Below the pieces are notes generated by a model. The model worked only from the letters and a program-made list of their open reading frames with translations. It was not told where the DNA came from and did not search any database. Position numbers and translations under genes: made by a program. Of a stretch of 42,891 nucleotides of DNA, positions 8,811-18,477 are shown one piece after another. The stretch spans positions 1 to 42,891 of the forward strand of contig JANMDR010000122.1 of assembly GCA_031376425.1 (NCBI GenBank). The letters run 5' to 3'. This stretch comes from JANMDR01 sp031376425 (GTDB taxonomy: Bacteria; Pseudomonadota; Gammaproteobacteria; Burkholderiales; Usitatibacteraceae). Within the stretch, counting starts at the first letter, position 1. Every line of letters begins with the position of its first letter.

Positions 8811-9428
8811 ATGAACCGTAAACAATTCATTATTATTTCAAGTCTCGGCGGCGCTATTTTGATCGCGCTATGCGTACTTATTTGGAAGCTTTCAATTCCG
8901 GCTTCGTCAGCGCAATCAACTACCGATTCTTCTGCCTCTGTACCAACTAATACAGTAGGTTCAGTTGCCGCACCAATGGCGACAATGACACCTCAGCTAG
9001 GTACCGGAGCTGGTGTTGCCCCGCGCGAACTTGCGCCGTGGGAAAAAACGAATCTACCCGGTGGTGCACCGCGCATTTCGAATTTAACCGGTGCGGAAGC
9101 TGATAAAGCAAAGGCCTACCAGATATTGCAAGCGAAGCTTGCCGCGATGACCGCTGGCGGGAAAACTCCAGCTATGAAAGATTTAGATGCGGTACTTGCT
9201 GATTTACAAAAAATTAATGGCAGTACTGATGTTGCTGGCGTTAACCTCAGTGCCTTGCGCAATAATCTTGCTCGCGCCGATGAGATTCAGCGTTTAGGTA
9301 AAGAGATGCAGGCGCTATCGCAGGCACCTGGAAAGCAGGATTTGCCTAAAATTCAGAGCATCATGGCCGAGATTCAAAAACAACAAGCAGGTATGGTTAC
9401 CGACGTGCGTTCGAGCCCTGCAAAGTGA
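8811..9428 (+). CDS. Membrane-anchored pilus-operon protein, unknown
   Basis: 205 aa. The N-terminal anchor (about residues 6-28, FIIISSLGGAILIALCVLIWKL) precedes a Ser/Thr/Ala/Pro-rich linker to about residue 75 and a helical C-terminal half with heptad-like spacing (DEIQRLGKEMQALSQ, KIQSIMAEIQKQQAG). I do not recognise a family. Topology and operon position would suit a small periplasmic alignment component of the GspM/PilO/MshJ kind, but there is no diagnostic motif. Its stop overlaps the GTG start of the next prepilin gene (GTGA). Confidence 0.72.
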   Translation: MNRKQFIIISSLGGAILIALCVLIWKLSIPASSAQSTTDSSASVPTNTVGSVAAPMATMTPQLGTGAGVAPRELAPWEKTNLPGGAPRISNLTGAEADKAKAYQILQAKLAAMTAGGKTPAMKDLDAVLADLQKINGSTDVAGVNLSALRNNLARADEIQRLGKEMQALSQAPGKQDLPKIQSIMAEIQKQQAGMVTDVRSSPAK

Positions 9429-10222
9429 ATAACGTCCGCAACCCCTCTAAGCAGTTGCGTTCGCAATTTGGCTTTAGCCTAATTGAACTTGCGCTGGTCT
9501 TGCTGGTGTTGGGGGTGACCACATGGGCGATAGCGGGTTCATATGGCAATTCCGCAATTTCGGGCGAGCGCGATTTAGCGCGGGCGCATGGACAGACGTT
9601 GCTCAATAACTTACGCGCTTTCGCGCTCAATAATGGACGTTTACCATGTCCCGATACAACTGCAATCGGTTCCGCAAACAGTGGTTGGGAAACCGTTAGC
9701 GCAGGCGGTACTTGCGCTACCGCAACCGCTGAAACGGGGATGTTTCCCTATCGCAGCTTAGGCTTGGAGATGCCTGATAATCGGCTGCGTGCAGCCTACG
9801 GTGTATATCGCAATAGCGCTGTACAGGCGGATTTAACTGTGCAAATTGAACGCACCGACATACCAGCAGTTGCCTCCTCGGTACTCGATACGCGGGATTT
9901 TATTGCGGCGCTTAATTTTGCCGCTACTGCCTCATCACCGCCAAGCGCTACGCATCTGTATTTGACTGGCGATAATTTGACATTAGGTACGGTTAATTGT
10001 GCTGCAACCATCTTAAGTAATCAAGCCTTCGTTCTCATTATGCCGCTACGAGATCGTAATGGCGCCGGAAATGAATTCGACGGTATTCACAATGCGTTTT
10101 CCGCTGGCACTAGCGTTTGTGCGAGTGCGCCCAGCACCCCGTTTAGTTTGAATATGGACGATGTTGTTGTAGCTGAAAGTTTCGCTGGATTGTCTGGTTG
10201 GTTGGCACCACGTATTCCTTAG
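9425..10222 (+). CDS. Short LPCP-type prepilin-like protein
   Basis: 265 aa, GTG start overlapping the previous stop. A 16-residue leader ends in Gly before FSLIE (Glu +5) and a hydrophobic helix. It carries the signature shared with the six long prepilins downstream: GRLPCPD, then a second Cys (97) and FPYRSLGL. Later come a third Cys (192) and LIMPLRDRNGAGNEFDG, which aligns with the DADGDGNRFDG loop of the long proteins. NMDDVVVAES matches their YDDKVVA block. It lacks the C-terminal hydrophobic extension, so it is the plain form of the family and the only one inside the core operon. It is probably a minor pilin. Family membership is seen directly; the role is inferred. Confidence 0.85.
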   Translation: MNNVRNPSKQLRSQFGFSLIELALVLLVLGVTTWAIAGSYGNSAISGERDLARAHGQTLLNNLRAFALNNGRLPCPDTTAIGSANSGWETVSAGGTCATATAETGMFPYRSLGLEMPDNRLRAAYGVYRNSAVQADLTVQIERTDIPAVASSVLDTRDFIAALNFAATASSPPSATHLYLTGDNLTLGTVNCAATILSNQAFVLIMPLRDRNGAGNEFDGIHNAFSAGTSVCASAPSTPFSLNMDDVVVAESFAGLSGWLAPRIP

Positions 10223-10249
10223 CAGTTGTGCCCTAGCTGTTGTGTCTTA

Positions 10250-10290
10250 AGCTATTTTCGCTCCTGGCTATCGATTTACGAAAGATAGCT
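10250..10290 (+). other. Stem-loop in the gap before the secretin gene
   Basis: AGCTATTTTCG (10250-10260) pairs with CGAAAGATAGCT (10279-10290) with one bulged base, leaving an 18-nt loop. There is no T run, so it is not an intrinsic terminator. It may be an RNA processing or stability element, or it may flank an internal promoter in this 123-bp gap. Confidence 0.35.
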
Positions 10291-10345
10291 AATAAATATG
10301 CGATTAAATTTTTGAATAACAAGATTCTTCGATAAAGAGAAAATC

Positions 10346-12079
10346 ATGAAAGCATTCGTAACGTCCGGCCGTTCGGCTCCATTCGCTATTAGCTTACTGG
10401 CGCTAGCGATCAGCACGCTTAGTGGCTGCGCCACAGAAACTACCGAATCTCGCCGCAGCATGGGCGCGCTACCTACGGCAGAATACGAGTCGGTAAAAAA
10501 GATGCGTGATGAGATTGTGCTGGAATCTAAGAAAATGGCCGAATCGCGTGATGCGTTGCGCCAAGAAATACAAACTACGCGCCCGCAGCCAGCACTCGCC
10601 GTGGTGCCACCAGTGGTAGATGTGCTGGAGCAAGAGTTGATTAGTGTCAGCATGATGAATGCATCTATAAGCGATTTACTCATCGCCTTCGCCGATCAAG
10701 CGAGTCTAAACTTAATCGTTGATCCAAATGTGATTGCGATTAGTAAGCGTGCAGATATGTATTTGAAAAAAGTGAGTCCACGCGAATTTGTTAATGAAGT
10801 GGTACGCGCTTTTGATGTCGTAGGCGAAATTCGCGGTAATACTTTGCGGGTAAATTTGCTCGAAGAACGTATCTTTGCGCTGGATATGCTCAATAGCTCC
10901 ATGACGATGGATGTTTCCTCTGGTGGTAATGTGTTTGGCGCTAATTCTGGTGGTGGCGGCAGTTCCAACGCCCTGCGCGGTAATGTATTGCTATCGGGCA
11001 ATAATGGCGCAAAAGTAGATCCGTATGAGCAAATCGAAAATAGCGTAAAACGTATTTTAGGCGACAGCGAAAATAACAAGAAAGTAGCTACCACCGGCAC
11101 ACCGGCAGCAGTTGCCGCCGCCGCCAATGCGGAAGAATCACCACAGGAAAAAACAGCGTCTACGTTTACGTTAAATCGCAATAGCGGTGCTTTATATGTG
11201 AAGGCGCGTCCTTCACAACTACGCTCAATTGAAAAAGTGCTCGAACGCACGCAGAAAATTTTGCGCCGGCAAGTGCAAATCGAAGCGCAACTTATAGATG
11301 TGCAATTGGGTGACGGCTATGAGTTCGGTGTTGATTGGAATTTACTACGTCAGCATGCTGCAGCCGGTTTTGGCGCGGTGCCAGGAACATTAGGAACAGT
11401 GACAAGTGCTTTGGGCCAAAAGGGTATTGGTGATCTTGCTCAGCGTAGCCTAACCTTGCCTGCGCAATTACTGGGTTCATCGGCCGGTCCATCATCAGGT
11501 ATTGCTTATCAGGAAGGATCATTTAGTGCCGTGTTATCAGCTCTGCGGTCTTTTGGTGCAGTTAAAATTTTATCAAACCCAAGTGTGCAAGTACGTAACG
11601 GCACGCCAGCGCTGTTAACGGTTGGCACTAGCTCCCGCTATGTTGCGAAATCAAGCGTGACCTTAAATACACCAGGTGGTGGGGCTTCCACCACATCGTC
11701 TGATGTACAAACAGATTCAGTATTCTCTGGCGTAATGGTAGGTGTGATTCCATTTATCCGCGAAGATGGAAAAATCGAATTGATGGTGCATCCTATGCAA
11801 ACGGAAGTAGAAGCAAAAAGCTTAGCGCTCATTGATGTTGGTGCTGGCAATCGCCTAACCCTACCGGTTATCAACTACAAAGGGATGACCACCACACTTA
11901 ACGTCACCGATGGCGATACCGTCATGATTGGTGGGCTAATTGATCGTCGCGTGAGCAGTGATGATCGCGGCGCACCGGTGGCGTCCGATATTCCCTTACT
12001 AGGTAAGTTATTTAGCAATCAGCGTAGCAGTCACAGCAGTCGCGAGCTCGTAATGGTATTGCGCGTTAAGGTACTTTGA
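10346..12079 (+). CDS. mshL: MSHA-type outer-membrane secretin, lipoprotein
   Basis: Forms the outer-membrane ring through which the pilus exits. 577 aa. A lipoprotein signal ends in the lipobox LSGC (lipidated Cys about residue 28). About residues 95-175 contain an STN-like domain (ISVSMMNASISDLLIAFADQ) followed by N-domain text (KKVSPREFVNEVVRAFDVVG). After a Gly/Asn-rich linker comes the secretin core with VQIEAQLIDVQL, VKILSNPSVQVRNGTPA and the C-terminal signature GDTVMIGGLIDRR plus DIPLLGKLFSNQRSS. Lipid anchoring and the MshN/MshM neighbours favour MshL over PilQ; the R64 PilN-type lipoprotein secretin is the main alternative. It lies 123 bp after the previous gene. Confidence 0.92.
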   Translation: MKAFVTSGRSAPFAISLLALAISTLSGCATETTESRRSMGALPTAEYESVKKMRDEIVLESKKMAESRDALRQEIQTTRPQPALAVVPPVVDVLEQELISVSMMNASISDLLIAFADQASLNLIVDPNVIAISKRADMYLKKVSPREFVNEVVRAFDVVGEIRGNTLRVNLLEERIFALDMLNSSMTMDVSSGGNVFGANSGGGGSSNALRGNVLLSGNNGAKVDPYEQIENSVKRILGDSENNKKVATTGTPAAVAAAANAEESPQEKTASTFTLNRNSGALYVKARPSQLRSIEKVLERTQKILRRQVQIEAQLIDVQLGDGYEFGVDWNLLRQHAAAGFGAVPGTLGTVTSALGQKGIGDLAQRSLTLPAQLLGSSAGPSSGIAYQEGSFSAVLSALRSFGAVKILSNPSVQVRNGTPALLTVGTSSRYVAKSSVTLNTPGGGASTTSSDVQTDSVFSGVMVGVIPFIREDGKIELMVHPMQTEVEAKSLALIDVGAGNRLTLPVINYKGMTTTLNVTDGDTVMIGGLIDRRVSSDDRGAPVASDIPLLGKLFSNQRSSHSSRELVMVLRVKVL

Positions 12080-12122
12080 ATTTCATAGTGATTTTTGTGC
12101 CCAACTTTGTGAGTCGCCGTAT

Positions 12123-13556
12123 ATGAGCCTGATGCATGATGCGTTAAAAGAAATGGATAAGCGACCAGATCGTGCTTTAGGCACGGTCTCGGCAATTCCT
12201 GCACCAGCAAAATCTACGGTTCATGACGCTGGTATCACTGCGGCCGAGTGGCAACAATCTGCCAAGATAAATGCCGATGCGCGCGCAGATGCTTATGCCG
12301 AAGCAGAGCCAGCGCAGTCAAAAGTAACGCTTATTGCTTGGCTAATGGCGGCAGTACTATTTGTACTGCTTGGTGCTTTGTGGTGGGTGCAATCGCGACA
12401 ACCACAGCAGGTCGTATCTGCCGTTGAAGGCGTTGCTCCGCTGAATCCAACGCCAAAATCGCTGGCTGCGTCACTTGCGCCAGCATCAATAGCAACGCCA
12501 ACACCGCAAGCCCCCCCTGTTTCGGCATTATCAGAGCCAGCTACCGCGCTAGCGGTATCACCTTTGCCAGTGGCGCCACCGGCACCACCAGCCCCCTCAG
12601 CCCCCCCAACTTTTGCCAATGCATCCGGTGTGCCGTCGGTAGCGGGTGCACCTACGCAAATTGCCCCTGTTGCGATATCCACGCTTGGTAGCGCCGCGCC
12701 AAGCTCCGTACCAAGCCTGCCTGCACAAATACCCCCTACGGTAAAAGTGCCTCCTACGCTAGCTGTGGCAGCACTACCAACAGCACCTATAGCGCCACCG
12801 GCTATCGTTCGGGAAGCAACTAAGAGCGTAGCGGTATCGACAAAGGACGCACCACGGTCGCGAACCGCTATTCTTTCAACAACCACCTTATCGCAATCCG
12901 ACTCGACAACACCGGACATCGCAAGTAATGCAGTAAACAAAGCGCCTAGCAAAGTGCTTAGTAATAGCATCGCTGTGCCGGATGCAGTTAAAGAAAATAC
13001 GCTAGCGGCGAATGCGGCTATGCCTGTACCGGTTCAAACCACAATTGCTGCGGTAACGGAAACACCAAAAGCGCCGACATTATCGGCTAAGCAACTTGCC
13101 GCACAAGCCGCTGCTACTGCACAAGAAGCCAGGCGCAAGGAAGCCGAGGCTACGCAAACAGCACTAGCACGTACAACCGCGTCTAAAAATGCGTCCGCAC
13201 GTTACGCCACCATTGGTCGGGCACTCGAAGCGGGTGACCGTGCTGCAGCGCAAAACGCGCTCAATAGTTTAGAGCAAGAATTGCCCGCCTCAAGCCTTAC
13301 CCTGTTGCGCGCGCGCGCATGGGTTGCCGGATCGGGAGCGGATATTGCTGCCGCACGTAACGCTTATGCGGCAATCTTGGCACGTTTGCCAGAAGACGAA
13401 AATGCGCTATTAAACATGGCGGCGCTAGAGGCAAAAGATGGAAAGATGGATATCGCGCGTACATTGATTGCACAAGCACTCAGTGCTAATCCCGAATCGG
13501 CTGCGGCAAAAGCAGCGCAGCAACGCATTGCAGCATTGACGGCGCAAGTCCGATGA
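12123..13556 (+). CDS. mshN: MshN-like membrane protein with TPR C-terminus
   Basis: 477 aa. It begins MSLMHDALKEMDKR, the short N-terminal motif typical of MshN/GspB-like proteins (MSxxxxALxxxDxR). A membrane span follows at about residues 69-88 (TLIAWLMAAVLFVLLGALWW). Residues about 90-330 are a very Pro/Ala/Ser-rich linker that could span the periplasm and wall, and the last 130 residues have TPR-like helices (AGDRAAAQNALNSLEQELPA, DENALLNMAALEAKDGK). In MSHA loci this gene accompanies mshL and the ExeA-type ATPase mshM, as here. The GC-rich linker generates a long antisense open frame that is not a gene. The stop overlaps the next ATG by 4 nt. Confidence 0.82.
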   Translation: MSLMHDALKEMDKRPDRALGTVSAIPAPAKSTVHDAGITAAEWQQSAKINADARADAYAEAEPAQSKVTLIAWLMAAVLFVLLGALWWVQSRQPQQVVSAVEGVAPLNPTPKSLAASLAPASIATPTPQAPPVSALSEPATALAVSPLPVAPPAPPAPSAPPTFANASGVPSVAGAPTQIAPVAISTLGSAAPSSVPSLPAQIPPTVKVPPTLAVAALPTAPIAPPAIVREATKSVAVSTKDAPRSRTAILSTTTLSQSDSTTPDIASNAVNKAPSKVLSNSIAVPDAVKENTLAANAAMPVPVQTTIAAVTETPKAPTLSAKQLAAQAAATAQEARRKEAEATQTALARTTASKNASARYATIGRALEAGDRAAAQNALNSLEQELPASSLTLLRARAWVAGSGADIAAARNAYAAILARLPEDENALLNMAALEAKDGKMDIARTLIAQALSANPESAAAKAAQQRIAALTAQVR

Positions 13557-15382
13557 AACCGATATTAGAAGTGGTGTCAGCAGGCTTAGCGCAATCCGCG
13601 CAGTTAAGTTCGCCTGCTACAAACACAACTGAAGTTGTGACAGAGACGCCGATAGCGCCTGAAGTCGCGCCCACCTTTACGCCAGAGCTGCCACCCGCAA
13701 TTCGGCAGGCGCATCACGCTTTGGGAATGAGCCGTAATCCTTTCCCGCCAACGCCCGATGCGGAAGGTTATTTTTTTACTGAACGGCTAAGTAGTGATTT
13801 TGCTGAAACCTTGCATTGCATCCGTAGTCGCAAAGGTTTTGTATTAATTACTGGCGAGGTAGGCTTAGGTAAAAGTACCTTTGTCCGTAACGTAATAGAC
13901 ACTGTGGTTCATGAAAACACAGCCGTCTCGCTCGTGTTGAATACCTTTTTGCAAGGTGGCGCACTCCTAGCCGCAATCAACGATGATTTCGGTTTGCCTC
14001 GTGACAACTCTCATGGTGACGCGGCAGCACTCGACGGAAATTTGGCGGTGCAATTAACCCGCCTGAATGCGTTTTTATTATCCTGCGCAAGTGTTGGTAA
14101 AAATTGCGTGTTGATTATTGATGACGCGCAAAACTTAAATCGGCAAAGCTTGGAATTGGTGCGCCTGCTGTGTAATGTTGAAACAGGTCAGGAAAAATTA
14201 CTGCAGATCATATTAGTCGGGCAGCCAGAATTGTTAGAGACACTTAACGAACCCTCTCTGCGCCAGTTAAAAAGCCGTATCGTAAAACACGTACAGCTAG
14301 TCGGTTTAACGATGTCGGATACCTCGCGATATATTGATTATCGTATGATTCAAGCTGGCCTTGGCGCAGAGGTAGATGCTGGTGGACAGCAACAAATTCA
14401 TTTGCGGCCAGAAGCAGTAACAACTTTATTTTCAGCTACCTTGGGAAATCCACGGCGGCTAAACTTGGTGATGGACCGATGTTTATACGGCTTGGTAGCA
14501 AACCGTAGTCGCGTAGTTACCCAAGAACTTGTGCGAGCTGGCGTGGCGGAAACCACAGTGACCATTGGCGCACAGCAGGCCAATACTGGAGTTGTGCAAA
14601 CGTTTTTGCTGTCGCTACAAAGCCTGTTTAGAAATTATTTTGCGCAATATGCTTCCGTTTGGATCGCTTTAGCTATTGCCCTGCCCGCACTGCTATTGGC
14701 GGGCTGGTCGGTTTGGCGAGATAGTACTAGTGTTGGTAGCAGCGCGAAATCTGTATCAGCATCATCTGCTAGTCAACCAGTGATTGCGGCATCGATTCCA
14801 CCGGTAGCAACAAGGCCGGCTGCGGCAGTGGTTTCTGCACCGGCTGCAGCACCTGTAGCTGTGGCGACGACTGCACCTCTCGGTGCATCGCCGACGGCAT
14901 CCCTTCCCGCGCCGATGCCAGCGCAGGCTCTTGCTATTGCAGCTGCCAACCCAACGCCAAGCGCTCCTTCGCTAGACACACGTTTGAGCGAGTGTGCGGC
15001 ACGCCTGAGCAAAGTCGCATCTGCTAATGCACTTCAACAAATGCATTTACAAGCTATTTCTGTAAGCGCTGTTGCACAGTATGGAAAAGCGCTGGAGCTG
15101 CGTAATGTAGTGTGCGTACTAAATGCAACAGATGCGCCATTGTTAATGTGGAAGAAAACTGCGTTTAGCGAGCAGTTACGTGGTGCGCAGCCTAATGCTG
15201 CATTACAAGATTTGCAGCGAAATTTGCAGCAACGCAAATTATTAATTGATGGTCGTGTGGATGGTTGGCTGGGTCCGCGAACGCAAGATGCGCTCAAGCA
15301 GTTTCAAGCTAAATATAATTTGCCCGTTACGGGTGAACCTGATGCATTAACCACTTTGTTGCTGGAGAACTTTCATGGCTAA
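13553..15382 (+). CDS. mshM: MshM/ExeA-type AAA ATPase with peptidoglycan-binding domain
   Basis: 609 aa, three parts. Residues about 55-330 are an ExeA-like AAA domain: GMSRNPFPPTPD at its start, Walker A GEVGLGKST (101-109), Walker B VLIIDDAQ (186-193), sensor-type GQPEL, and an arginine-rich GNPRRLN segment. A membrane span follows at about 367-388, then a Pro/Ala-rich periplasmic linker. A C-terminal peptidoglycan-binding module (about 545-607) shows LIDGRVDGWLGPRTQDALKQF. In Aeromonas, ExeA/ExeB help place the secretin through peptidoglycan. MshM is usually shorter, and this single chain resembles ExeA more. Coupled to mshN by ATGA and overlapping mshE by 8 nt. Confidence 0.88.
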   Translation: MKPILEVVSAGLAQSAQLSSPATNTTEVVTETPIAPEVAPTFTPELPPAIRQAHHALGMSRNPFPPTPDAEGYFFTERLSSDFAETLHCIRSRKGFVLITGEVGLGKSTFVRNVIDTVVHENTAVSLVLNTFLQGGALLAAINDDFGLPRDNSHGDAAALDGNLAVQLTRLNAFLLSCASVGKNCVLIIDDAQNLNRQSLELVRLLCNVETGQEKLLQIILVGQPELLETLNEPSLRQLKSRIVKHVQLVGLTMSDTSRYIDYRMIQAGLGAEVDAGGQQQIHLRPEAVTTLFSATLGNPRRLNLVMDRCLYGLVANRSRVVTQELVRAGVAETTVTIGAQQANTGVVQTFLLSLQSLFRNYFAQYASVWIALAIALPALLLAGWSVWRDSTSVGSSAKSVSASSASQPVIAASIPPVATRPAAAVVSAPAAAPVAVATTAPLGASPTASLPAPMPAQALAIAAANPTPSAPSLDTRLSECAARLSKVASANALQQMHLQAISVSAVAQYGKALELRNVVCVLNATDAPLLMWKKTAFSEQLRGAQPNAALQDLQRNLQQRKLLIDGRVDGWLGPRTQDALKQFQAKYNLPVTGEPDALTTLLLENFHG

Positions 15383-17165
15383 TCTGCCTTTGTCGTCCGT
15401 CGCTCGCACTAGTCCAGCAAGTGCGCTGCGTGCATCAGGGTCGGAGATCATGGCACCCGCCCGCGATGGTAGCCGTATTGCACCCGTCACGGTGTCATCG
15501 CAGTCACAGGAGCACGAAGCCCATAAGTTGATGGGGCAGTATTTATTGAGTCATAACGCAATAAATCAATTGCAGCTTGAATATGCACTGCAAAAAAATG
15601 CCATTGAAGGTGGCAAATTAGGGCGCACCTTAATTGCCCACGGCTTAGCGAGTGAGTCGCAAATTGCCCAATTTCTAGCCGCACAACGCAGTATCAAATA
15701 TGTGGATGTGTCACGCTTAGCAGCACCTGCGCCCGAAGTGTTTTCATTGTTCAATCGTGATCTATGCATCACCCATAATTTTTTGCCGTTGGCGCGTGTT
15801 GATGGCGCATTGGAAGTCGTTCTCGGCGATGGTGACCCGGCTAACGTCGTAGATTTGGTACAGCGTCGGACAGGATTAAAGCCGGTATTCTGCCAAGGGG
15901 AGTTCACGCCGGTCTTGCAGGCTATTCGCCAGCACTTTTATTTTGCCCAACATCCGGTAGAGGAATTGCTCGCACGTGAGGCGCGGCGTCTGGCTGATGA
16001 CCCAGACATGGCCTACAGTCCGGAAAAAATGCTCGATCACTTAATGCACTTGGCCGTGTATAAACGCGCTACCGATATCCATATTGCACCGGCCGCGCAT
16101 AGCTTGCATATTTTATTTCGAGTTGATGGGGTGCTGCGCCCCATGTTTGCCTTGCCGCAAGTCCTTGAACGTTTATTGGCTTACGTAAAATTGCTGGCGG
16201 AAATGGACGTTGCGGAACAACGCCTGCCCCAGGATGGTAGCTTTACGGCAACGGTATTAGAGATGCCCTTCACGCTACGGGTTTCTACCTTAATTTCAGA
16301 GCATGGCGAACGCATGGTGTTGCGGATATTGCCGGATCGCAGCGAACTTGGCGGTTTAGAAGATTTAGGCTATCGGGCAGATGATGTCGATCTGCTGCGT
16401 GAAGTTTTTGCTAGACCAGCTGGATTGATTTTAATTACCGGCCCTACCGGCTCTGGTAAAAGTACCACCTTGCATGCGGCATTACGGATGCAGTCGCTTA
16501 TTGAGCGTAATGTGCTCACCATAGAAGATCCAATTGAATACAGTGTTCCGGGTGCCTGCCAAAAAGAAGTGAACCGTCGCGCGGGATACGATTTTGGTAC
16601 GGTGATGCGGCATTTTCTGCGGCACGATCCAGATGTGATGTTGATCGGTGAAATTCGTGATTCGGCAACCGCGCAAGCAGCCTTAGATGCTGCTTCTACA
16701 GGCCATTTGGTGCTATCTACTATGCACGTGGGCAGTGTGTTTGGTGTGGTGCCACGGTTACGTTTATTGGAAGTGGATTCGGAAACCATCGCTGAAAATT
16801 TAGTCACAGTGATTAACCAGCGCTTGATACGGCGCATCTGTCCGCATTGCAAAACCACGCGGCCTATTGAAGATAAAGAGCGTTCGTTTTTTGGTGCGGA
16901 TGTGCCAGCTACAGTGGCTTACGGCGCTGGTTGTGACGCCTGCCACGGCAGTGGCTATTTAGGGCGCTTACCAGTTTATGAAATGGTATTGGTGTTGCCT
17001 GAATTAGCGGACGCGATTGGTAATGATGTGCCACGCCAAGAAATTCGCCGTATTGCAACCGGTACGGGCTATCGCTCAATGCTGGATATGGCGCGATGGC
17101 GGGCGCTACAGGGTGAAACCACGGTAGATGAAATTAATCGCTCCGTAGGGGGGGTATTTGCATGA
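15375..17165 (+). CDS. mshE: MshE/GspE/PilB assembly ATPase with MshEN-type N-domain
   Basis: Cytoplasmic hexameric ATPase that powers subunit assembly. 596 aa. Residues 52-75 and 81-104 form two 24-residue motifs separated by exactly 5 residues (LMGQYLLSHNAI..., KLGRTLIAHGLA...), the layout of the c-di-GMP-binding MshEN domain. The catalytic part has Walker A GPTGSGKST (356-364), Asp-box region text, Walker B LIGEIRD (423-429) and the zinc-binding cysteines CPHC (489, 492) and CDAC (520, 523). The first residue of the c-di-GMP motifs is Leu and Lys instead of Arg, and motif I ends in Asn instead of Gln, so binding may be weakened. GGAG precedes the ATG. The stop overlaps mshG by 4 nt. Confidence 0.94.
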   Translation: MANLPLSSVARTSPASALRASGSEIMAPARDGSRIAPVTVSSQSQEHEAHKLMGQYLLSHNAINQLQLEYALQKNAIEGGKLGRTLIAHGLASESQIAQFLAAQRSIKYVDVSRLAAPAPEVFSLFNRDLCITHNFLPLARVDGALEVVLGDGDPANVVDLVQRRTGLKPVFCQGEFTPVLQAIRQHFYFAQHPVEELLAREARRLADDPDMAYSPEKMLDHLMHLAVYKRATDIHIAPAAHSLHILFRVDGVLRPMFALPQVLERLLAYVKLLAEMDVAEQRLPQDGSFTATVLEMPFTLRVSTLISEHGERMVLRILPDRSELGGLEDLGYRADDVDLLREVFARPAGLILITGPTGSGKSTTLHAALRMQSLIERNVLTIEDPIEYSVPGACQKEVNRRAGYDFGTVMRHFLRHDPDVMLIGEIRDSATAQAALDAASTGHLVLSTMHVGSVFGVVPRLRLLEVDSETIAENLVTVINQRLIRRICPHCKTTRPIEDKERSFFGADVPATVAYGAGCDACHGSGYLGRLPVYEMVLVLPELADAIGNDVPRQEIRRIATGTGYRSMLDMARWRALQGETTVDEINRSVGGVFA

Positions 17166-18442
17166 CAACTACCAGTGGTATGAATACATTTTGGTACCGA
17201 TTGCTACTGGCAGACGGTAAAACTAAGCGTGGCTTTGTGCGCTTGGCCGTAGAACGCGATTTCTCTGCGCGTATTTGGTTAGAACGCCAGCATGACGGCG
17301 TAGTATTGGCATTGCAGCGTTTGCCTGCATGGATTGCGGGTACGCAAGAATTGATATCGCGACCGTTTCGGCAGCACGTCAGCCATGAAGATTTGGCAGG
17401 TTTTTTGCGCGATTTGTCGCTCATGGTGGGTTCAGGTGTGCCGATGTTAGAAGCCTTGCGCACCATCGCCTCTGAAGGCGAAATGGGTGAGCAGCCCCGT
17501 TTGGTAGGGCTTTCCAAGAGCTTGCTGGATGATTTAAACGCTGGCTCCTCGGTGTCTGATGCCTTCTCTCGCCACCCCGATGTGTTTCCTGAGAGCGTTC
17601 GTAATTTAGTTATTATCGGCGACAAATCCGGTAAGCTCGATAAAATGCTTCTGGAAGCGGCCGACCATATTGAACGCTTAATGCGCATCAATCAAGATAT
17701 CCGCACTGCGCTTATTTATCCAACTTTTGTGTTTGCGACTATCTTTGCCGTCGCCTTGTTTTGGATTTACTACGTCGTGCCGAACATGGCGCAGTTATTC
17801 AAGCAACTGCACGCAAAGCTGCCGCCAATCACCTTAGCACTGGTGAGTTTTGCCGATTGGATGGGTAAACATGTGGTGGTCGGTTTGGTGATTATCGCTC
17901 TCATCATCATTGCCTTTGTGCTGGCTAAAAAGCATATTCCAGCTATGCGACCAGCCATGTACAACCTCGGCCATAAGCTGCCCATCGTGCGTACCTTGTT
18001 GCGTTCTGCAGGCTTGGCACATCTGACTGAGCACTTGGCCTTGCTGATTCGTGCAGGTGTGGATGTGGTAACAAGCCTAGATATTTTAGGGCGCGCAACG
18101 GGTAATCCTTACTACCAATCGCGGATCATTGCTGTGCGTGAGCGGGTATTGCGTGGCGAAAAAGTGGCACCAGCAATGCGCCAAACAGGTGGTTTTCCAG
18201 CCCTTGTTACTCGTATGGTAGCGGTGGGAGAAGAGTCTGGTTCACTTGATAAACAACTGCATCATCTTGCAGCGGAATACCGGAATCGGCTTAATAGTTT
18301 AGTGGCGAGTTTAGGCGAAATTATCAAGCCTGCCATCATTATTCTAGCGGGTGCTATTTTCTTATTTTTGATTGTTGCGTTGCTATTACCTATTTACGAT
18401 TTGGTGCGGCAAACCGTGGCGACGTCCATGACTGGTGGCTAG
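17162..18442 (+). CDS. mshG: MshG/GspF/PilC inner-membrane platform protein
   Basis: Polytopic protein that turns ATPase motion into subunit extraction. 426 aa, the usual length. It has two T2SSF repeats: HEDLAGFLRDLSLMVGSGVPMLEALRTIA in the first, and LTEHLALLIRAGVDVVTSLDIL in the second, each followed by membrane spans (about residues 180-200, 232-255, 392-415). The conserved VAVGEESGSLDKQLHHLAAEY segment precedes the last span. Overlaps mshE by ATGA. Together with mshE and mshL it makes the core of a complete assembly machine; the family is certain and the MSHA subtype rests on context. Confidence 0.94.
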   Translation: MTTTSGMNTFWYRLLLADGKTKRGFVRLAVERDFSARIWLERQHDGVVLALQRLPAWIAGTQELISRPFRQHVSHEDLAGFLRDLSLMVGSGVPMLEALRTIASEGEMGEQPRLVGLSKSLLDDLNAGSSVSDAFSRHPDVFPESVRNLVIIGDKSGKLDKMLLEAADHIERLMRINQDIRTALIYPTFVFATIFAVALFWIYYVVPNMAQLFKQLHAKLPPITLALVSFADWMGKHVVVGLVIIALIIIAFVLAKKHIPAMRPAMYNLGHKLPIVRTLLRSAGLAHLTEHLALLIRAGVDVVTSLDILGRATGNPYYQSRIIAVRERVLRGEKVAPAMRQTGGFPALVTRMVAVGEESGSLDKQLHHLAAEYRNRLNSLVASLGEIIKPAIIILAGAIFLFLIVALLLPIYDLVRQTVATSMTGG

Positions 18443-18477
18443 CAGCCTGTAGTTGAATTTTTAGCATTGGAATTATT

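Noticed and set aside
12293..12970. 225-aa open frame on the minus strand
   Set aside because: Lies wholly inside the Pro/Ala-rich linker of mshN on the opposite strand; its Ala/Gly/Thr-rich translation mirrors codon bias there, and it has no recognisable domain.
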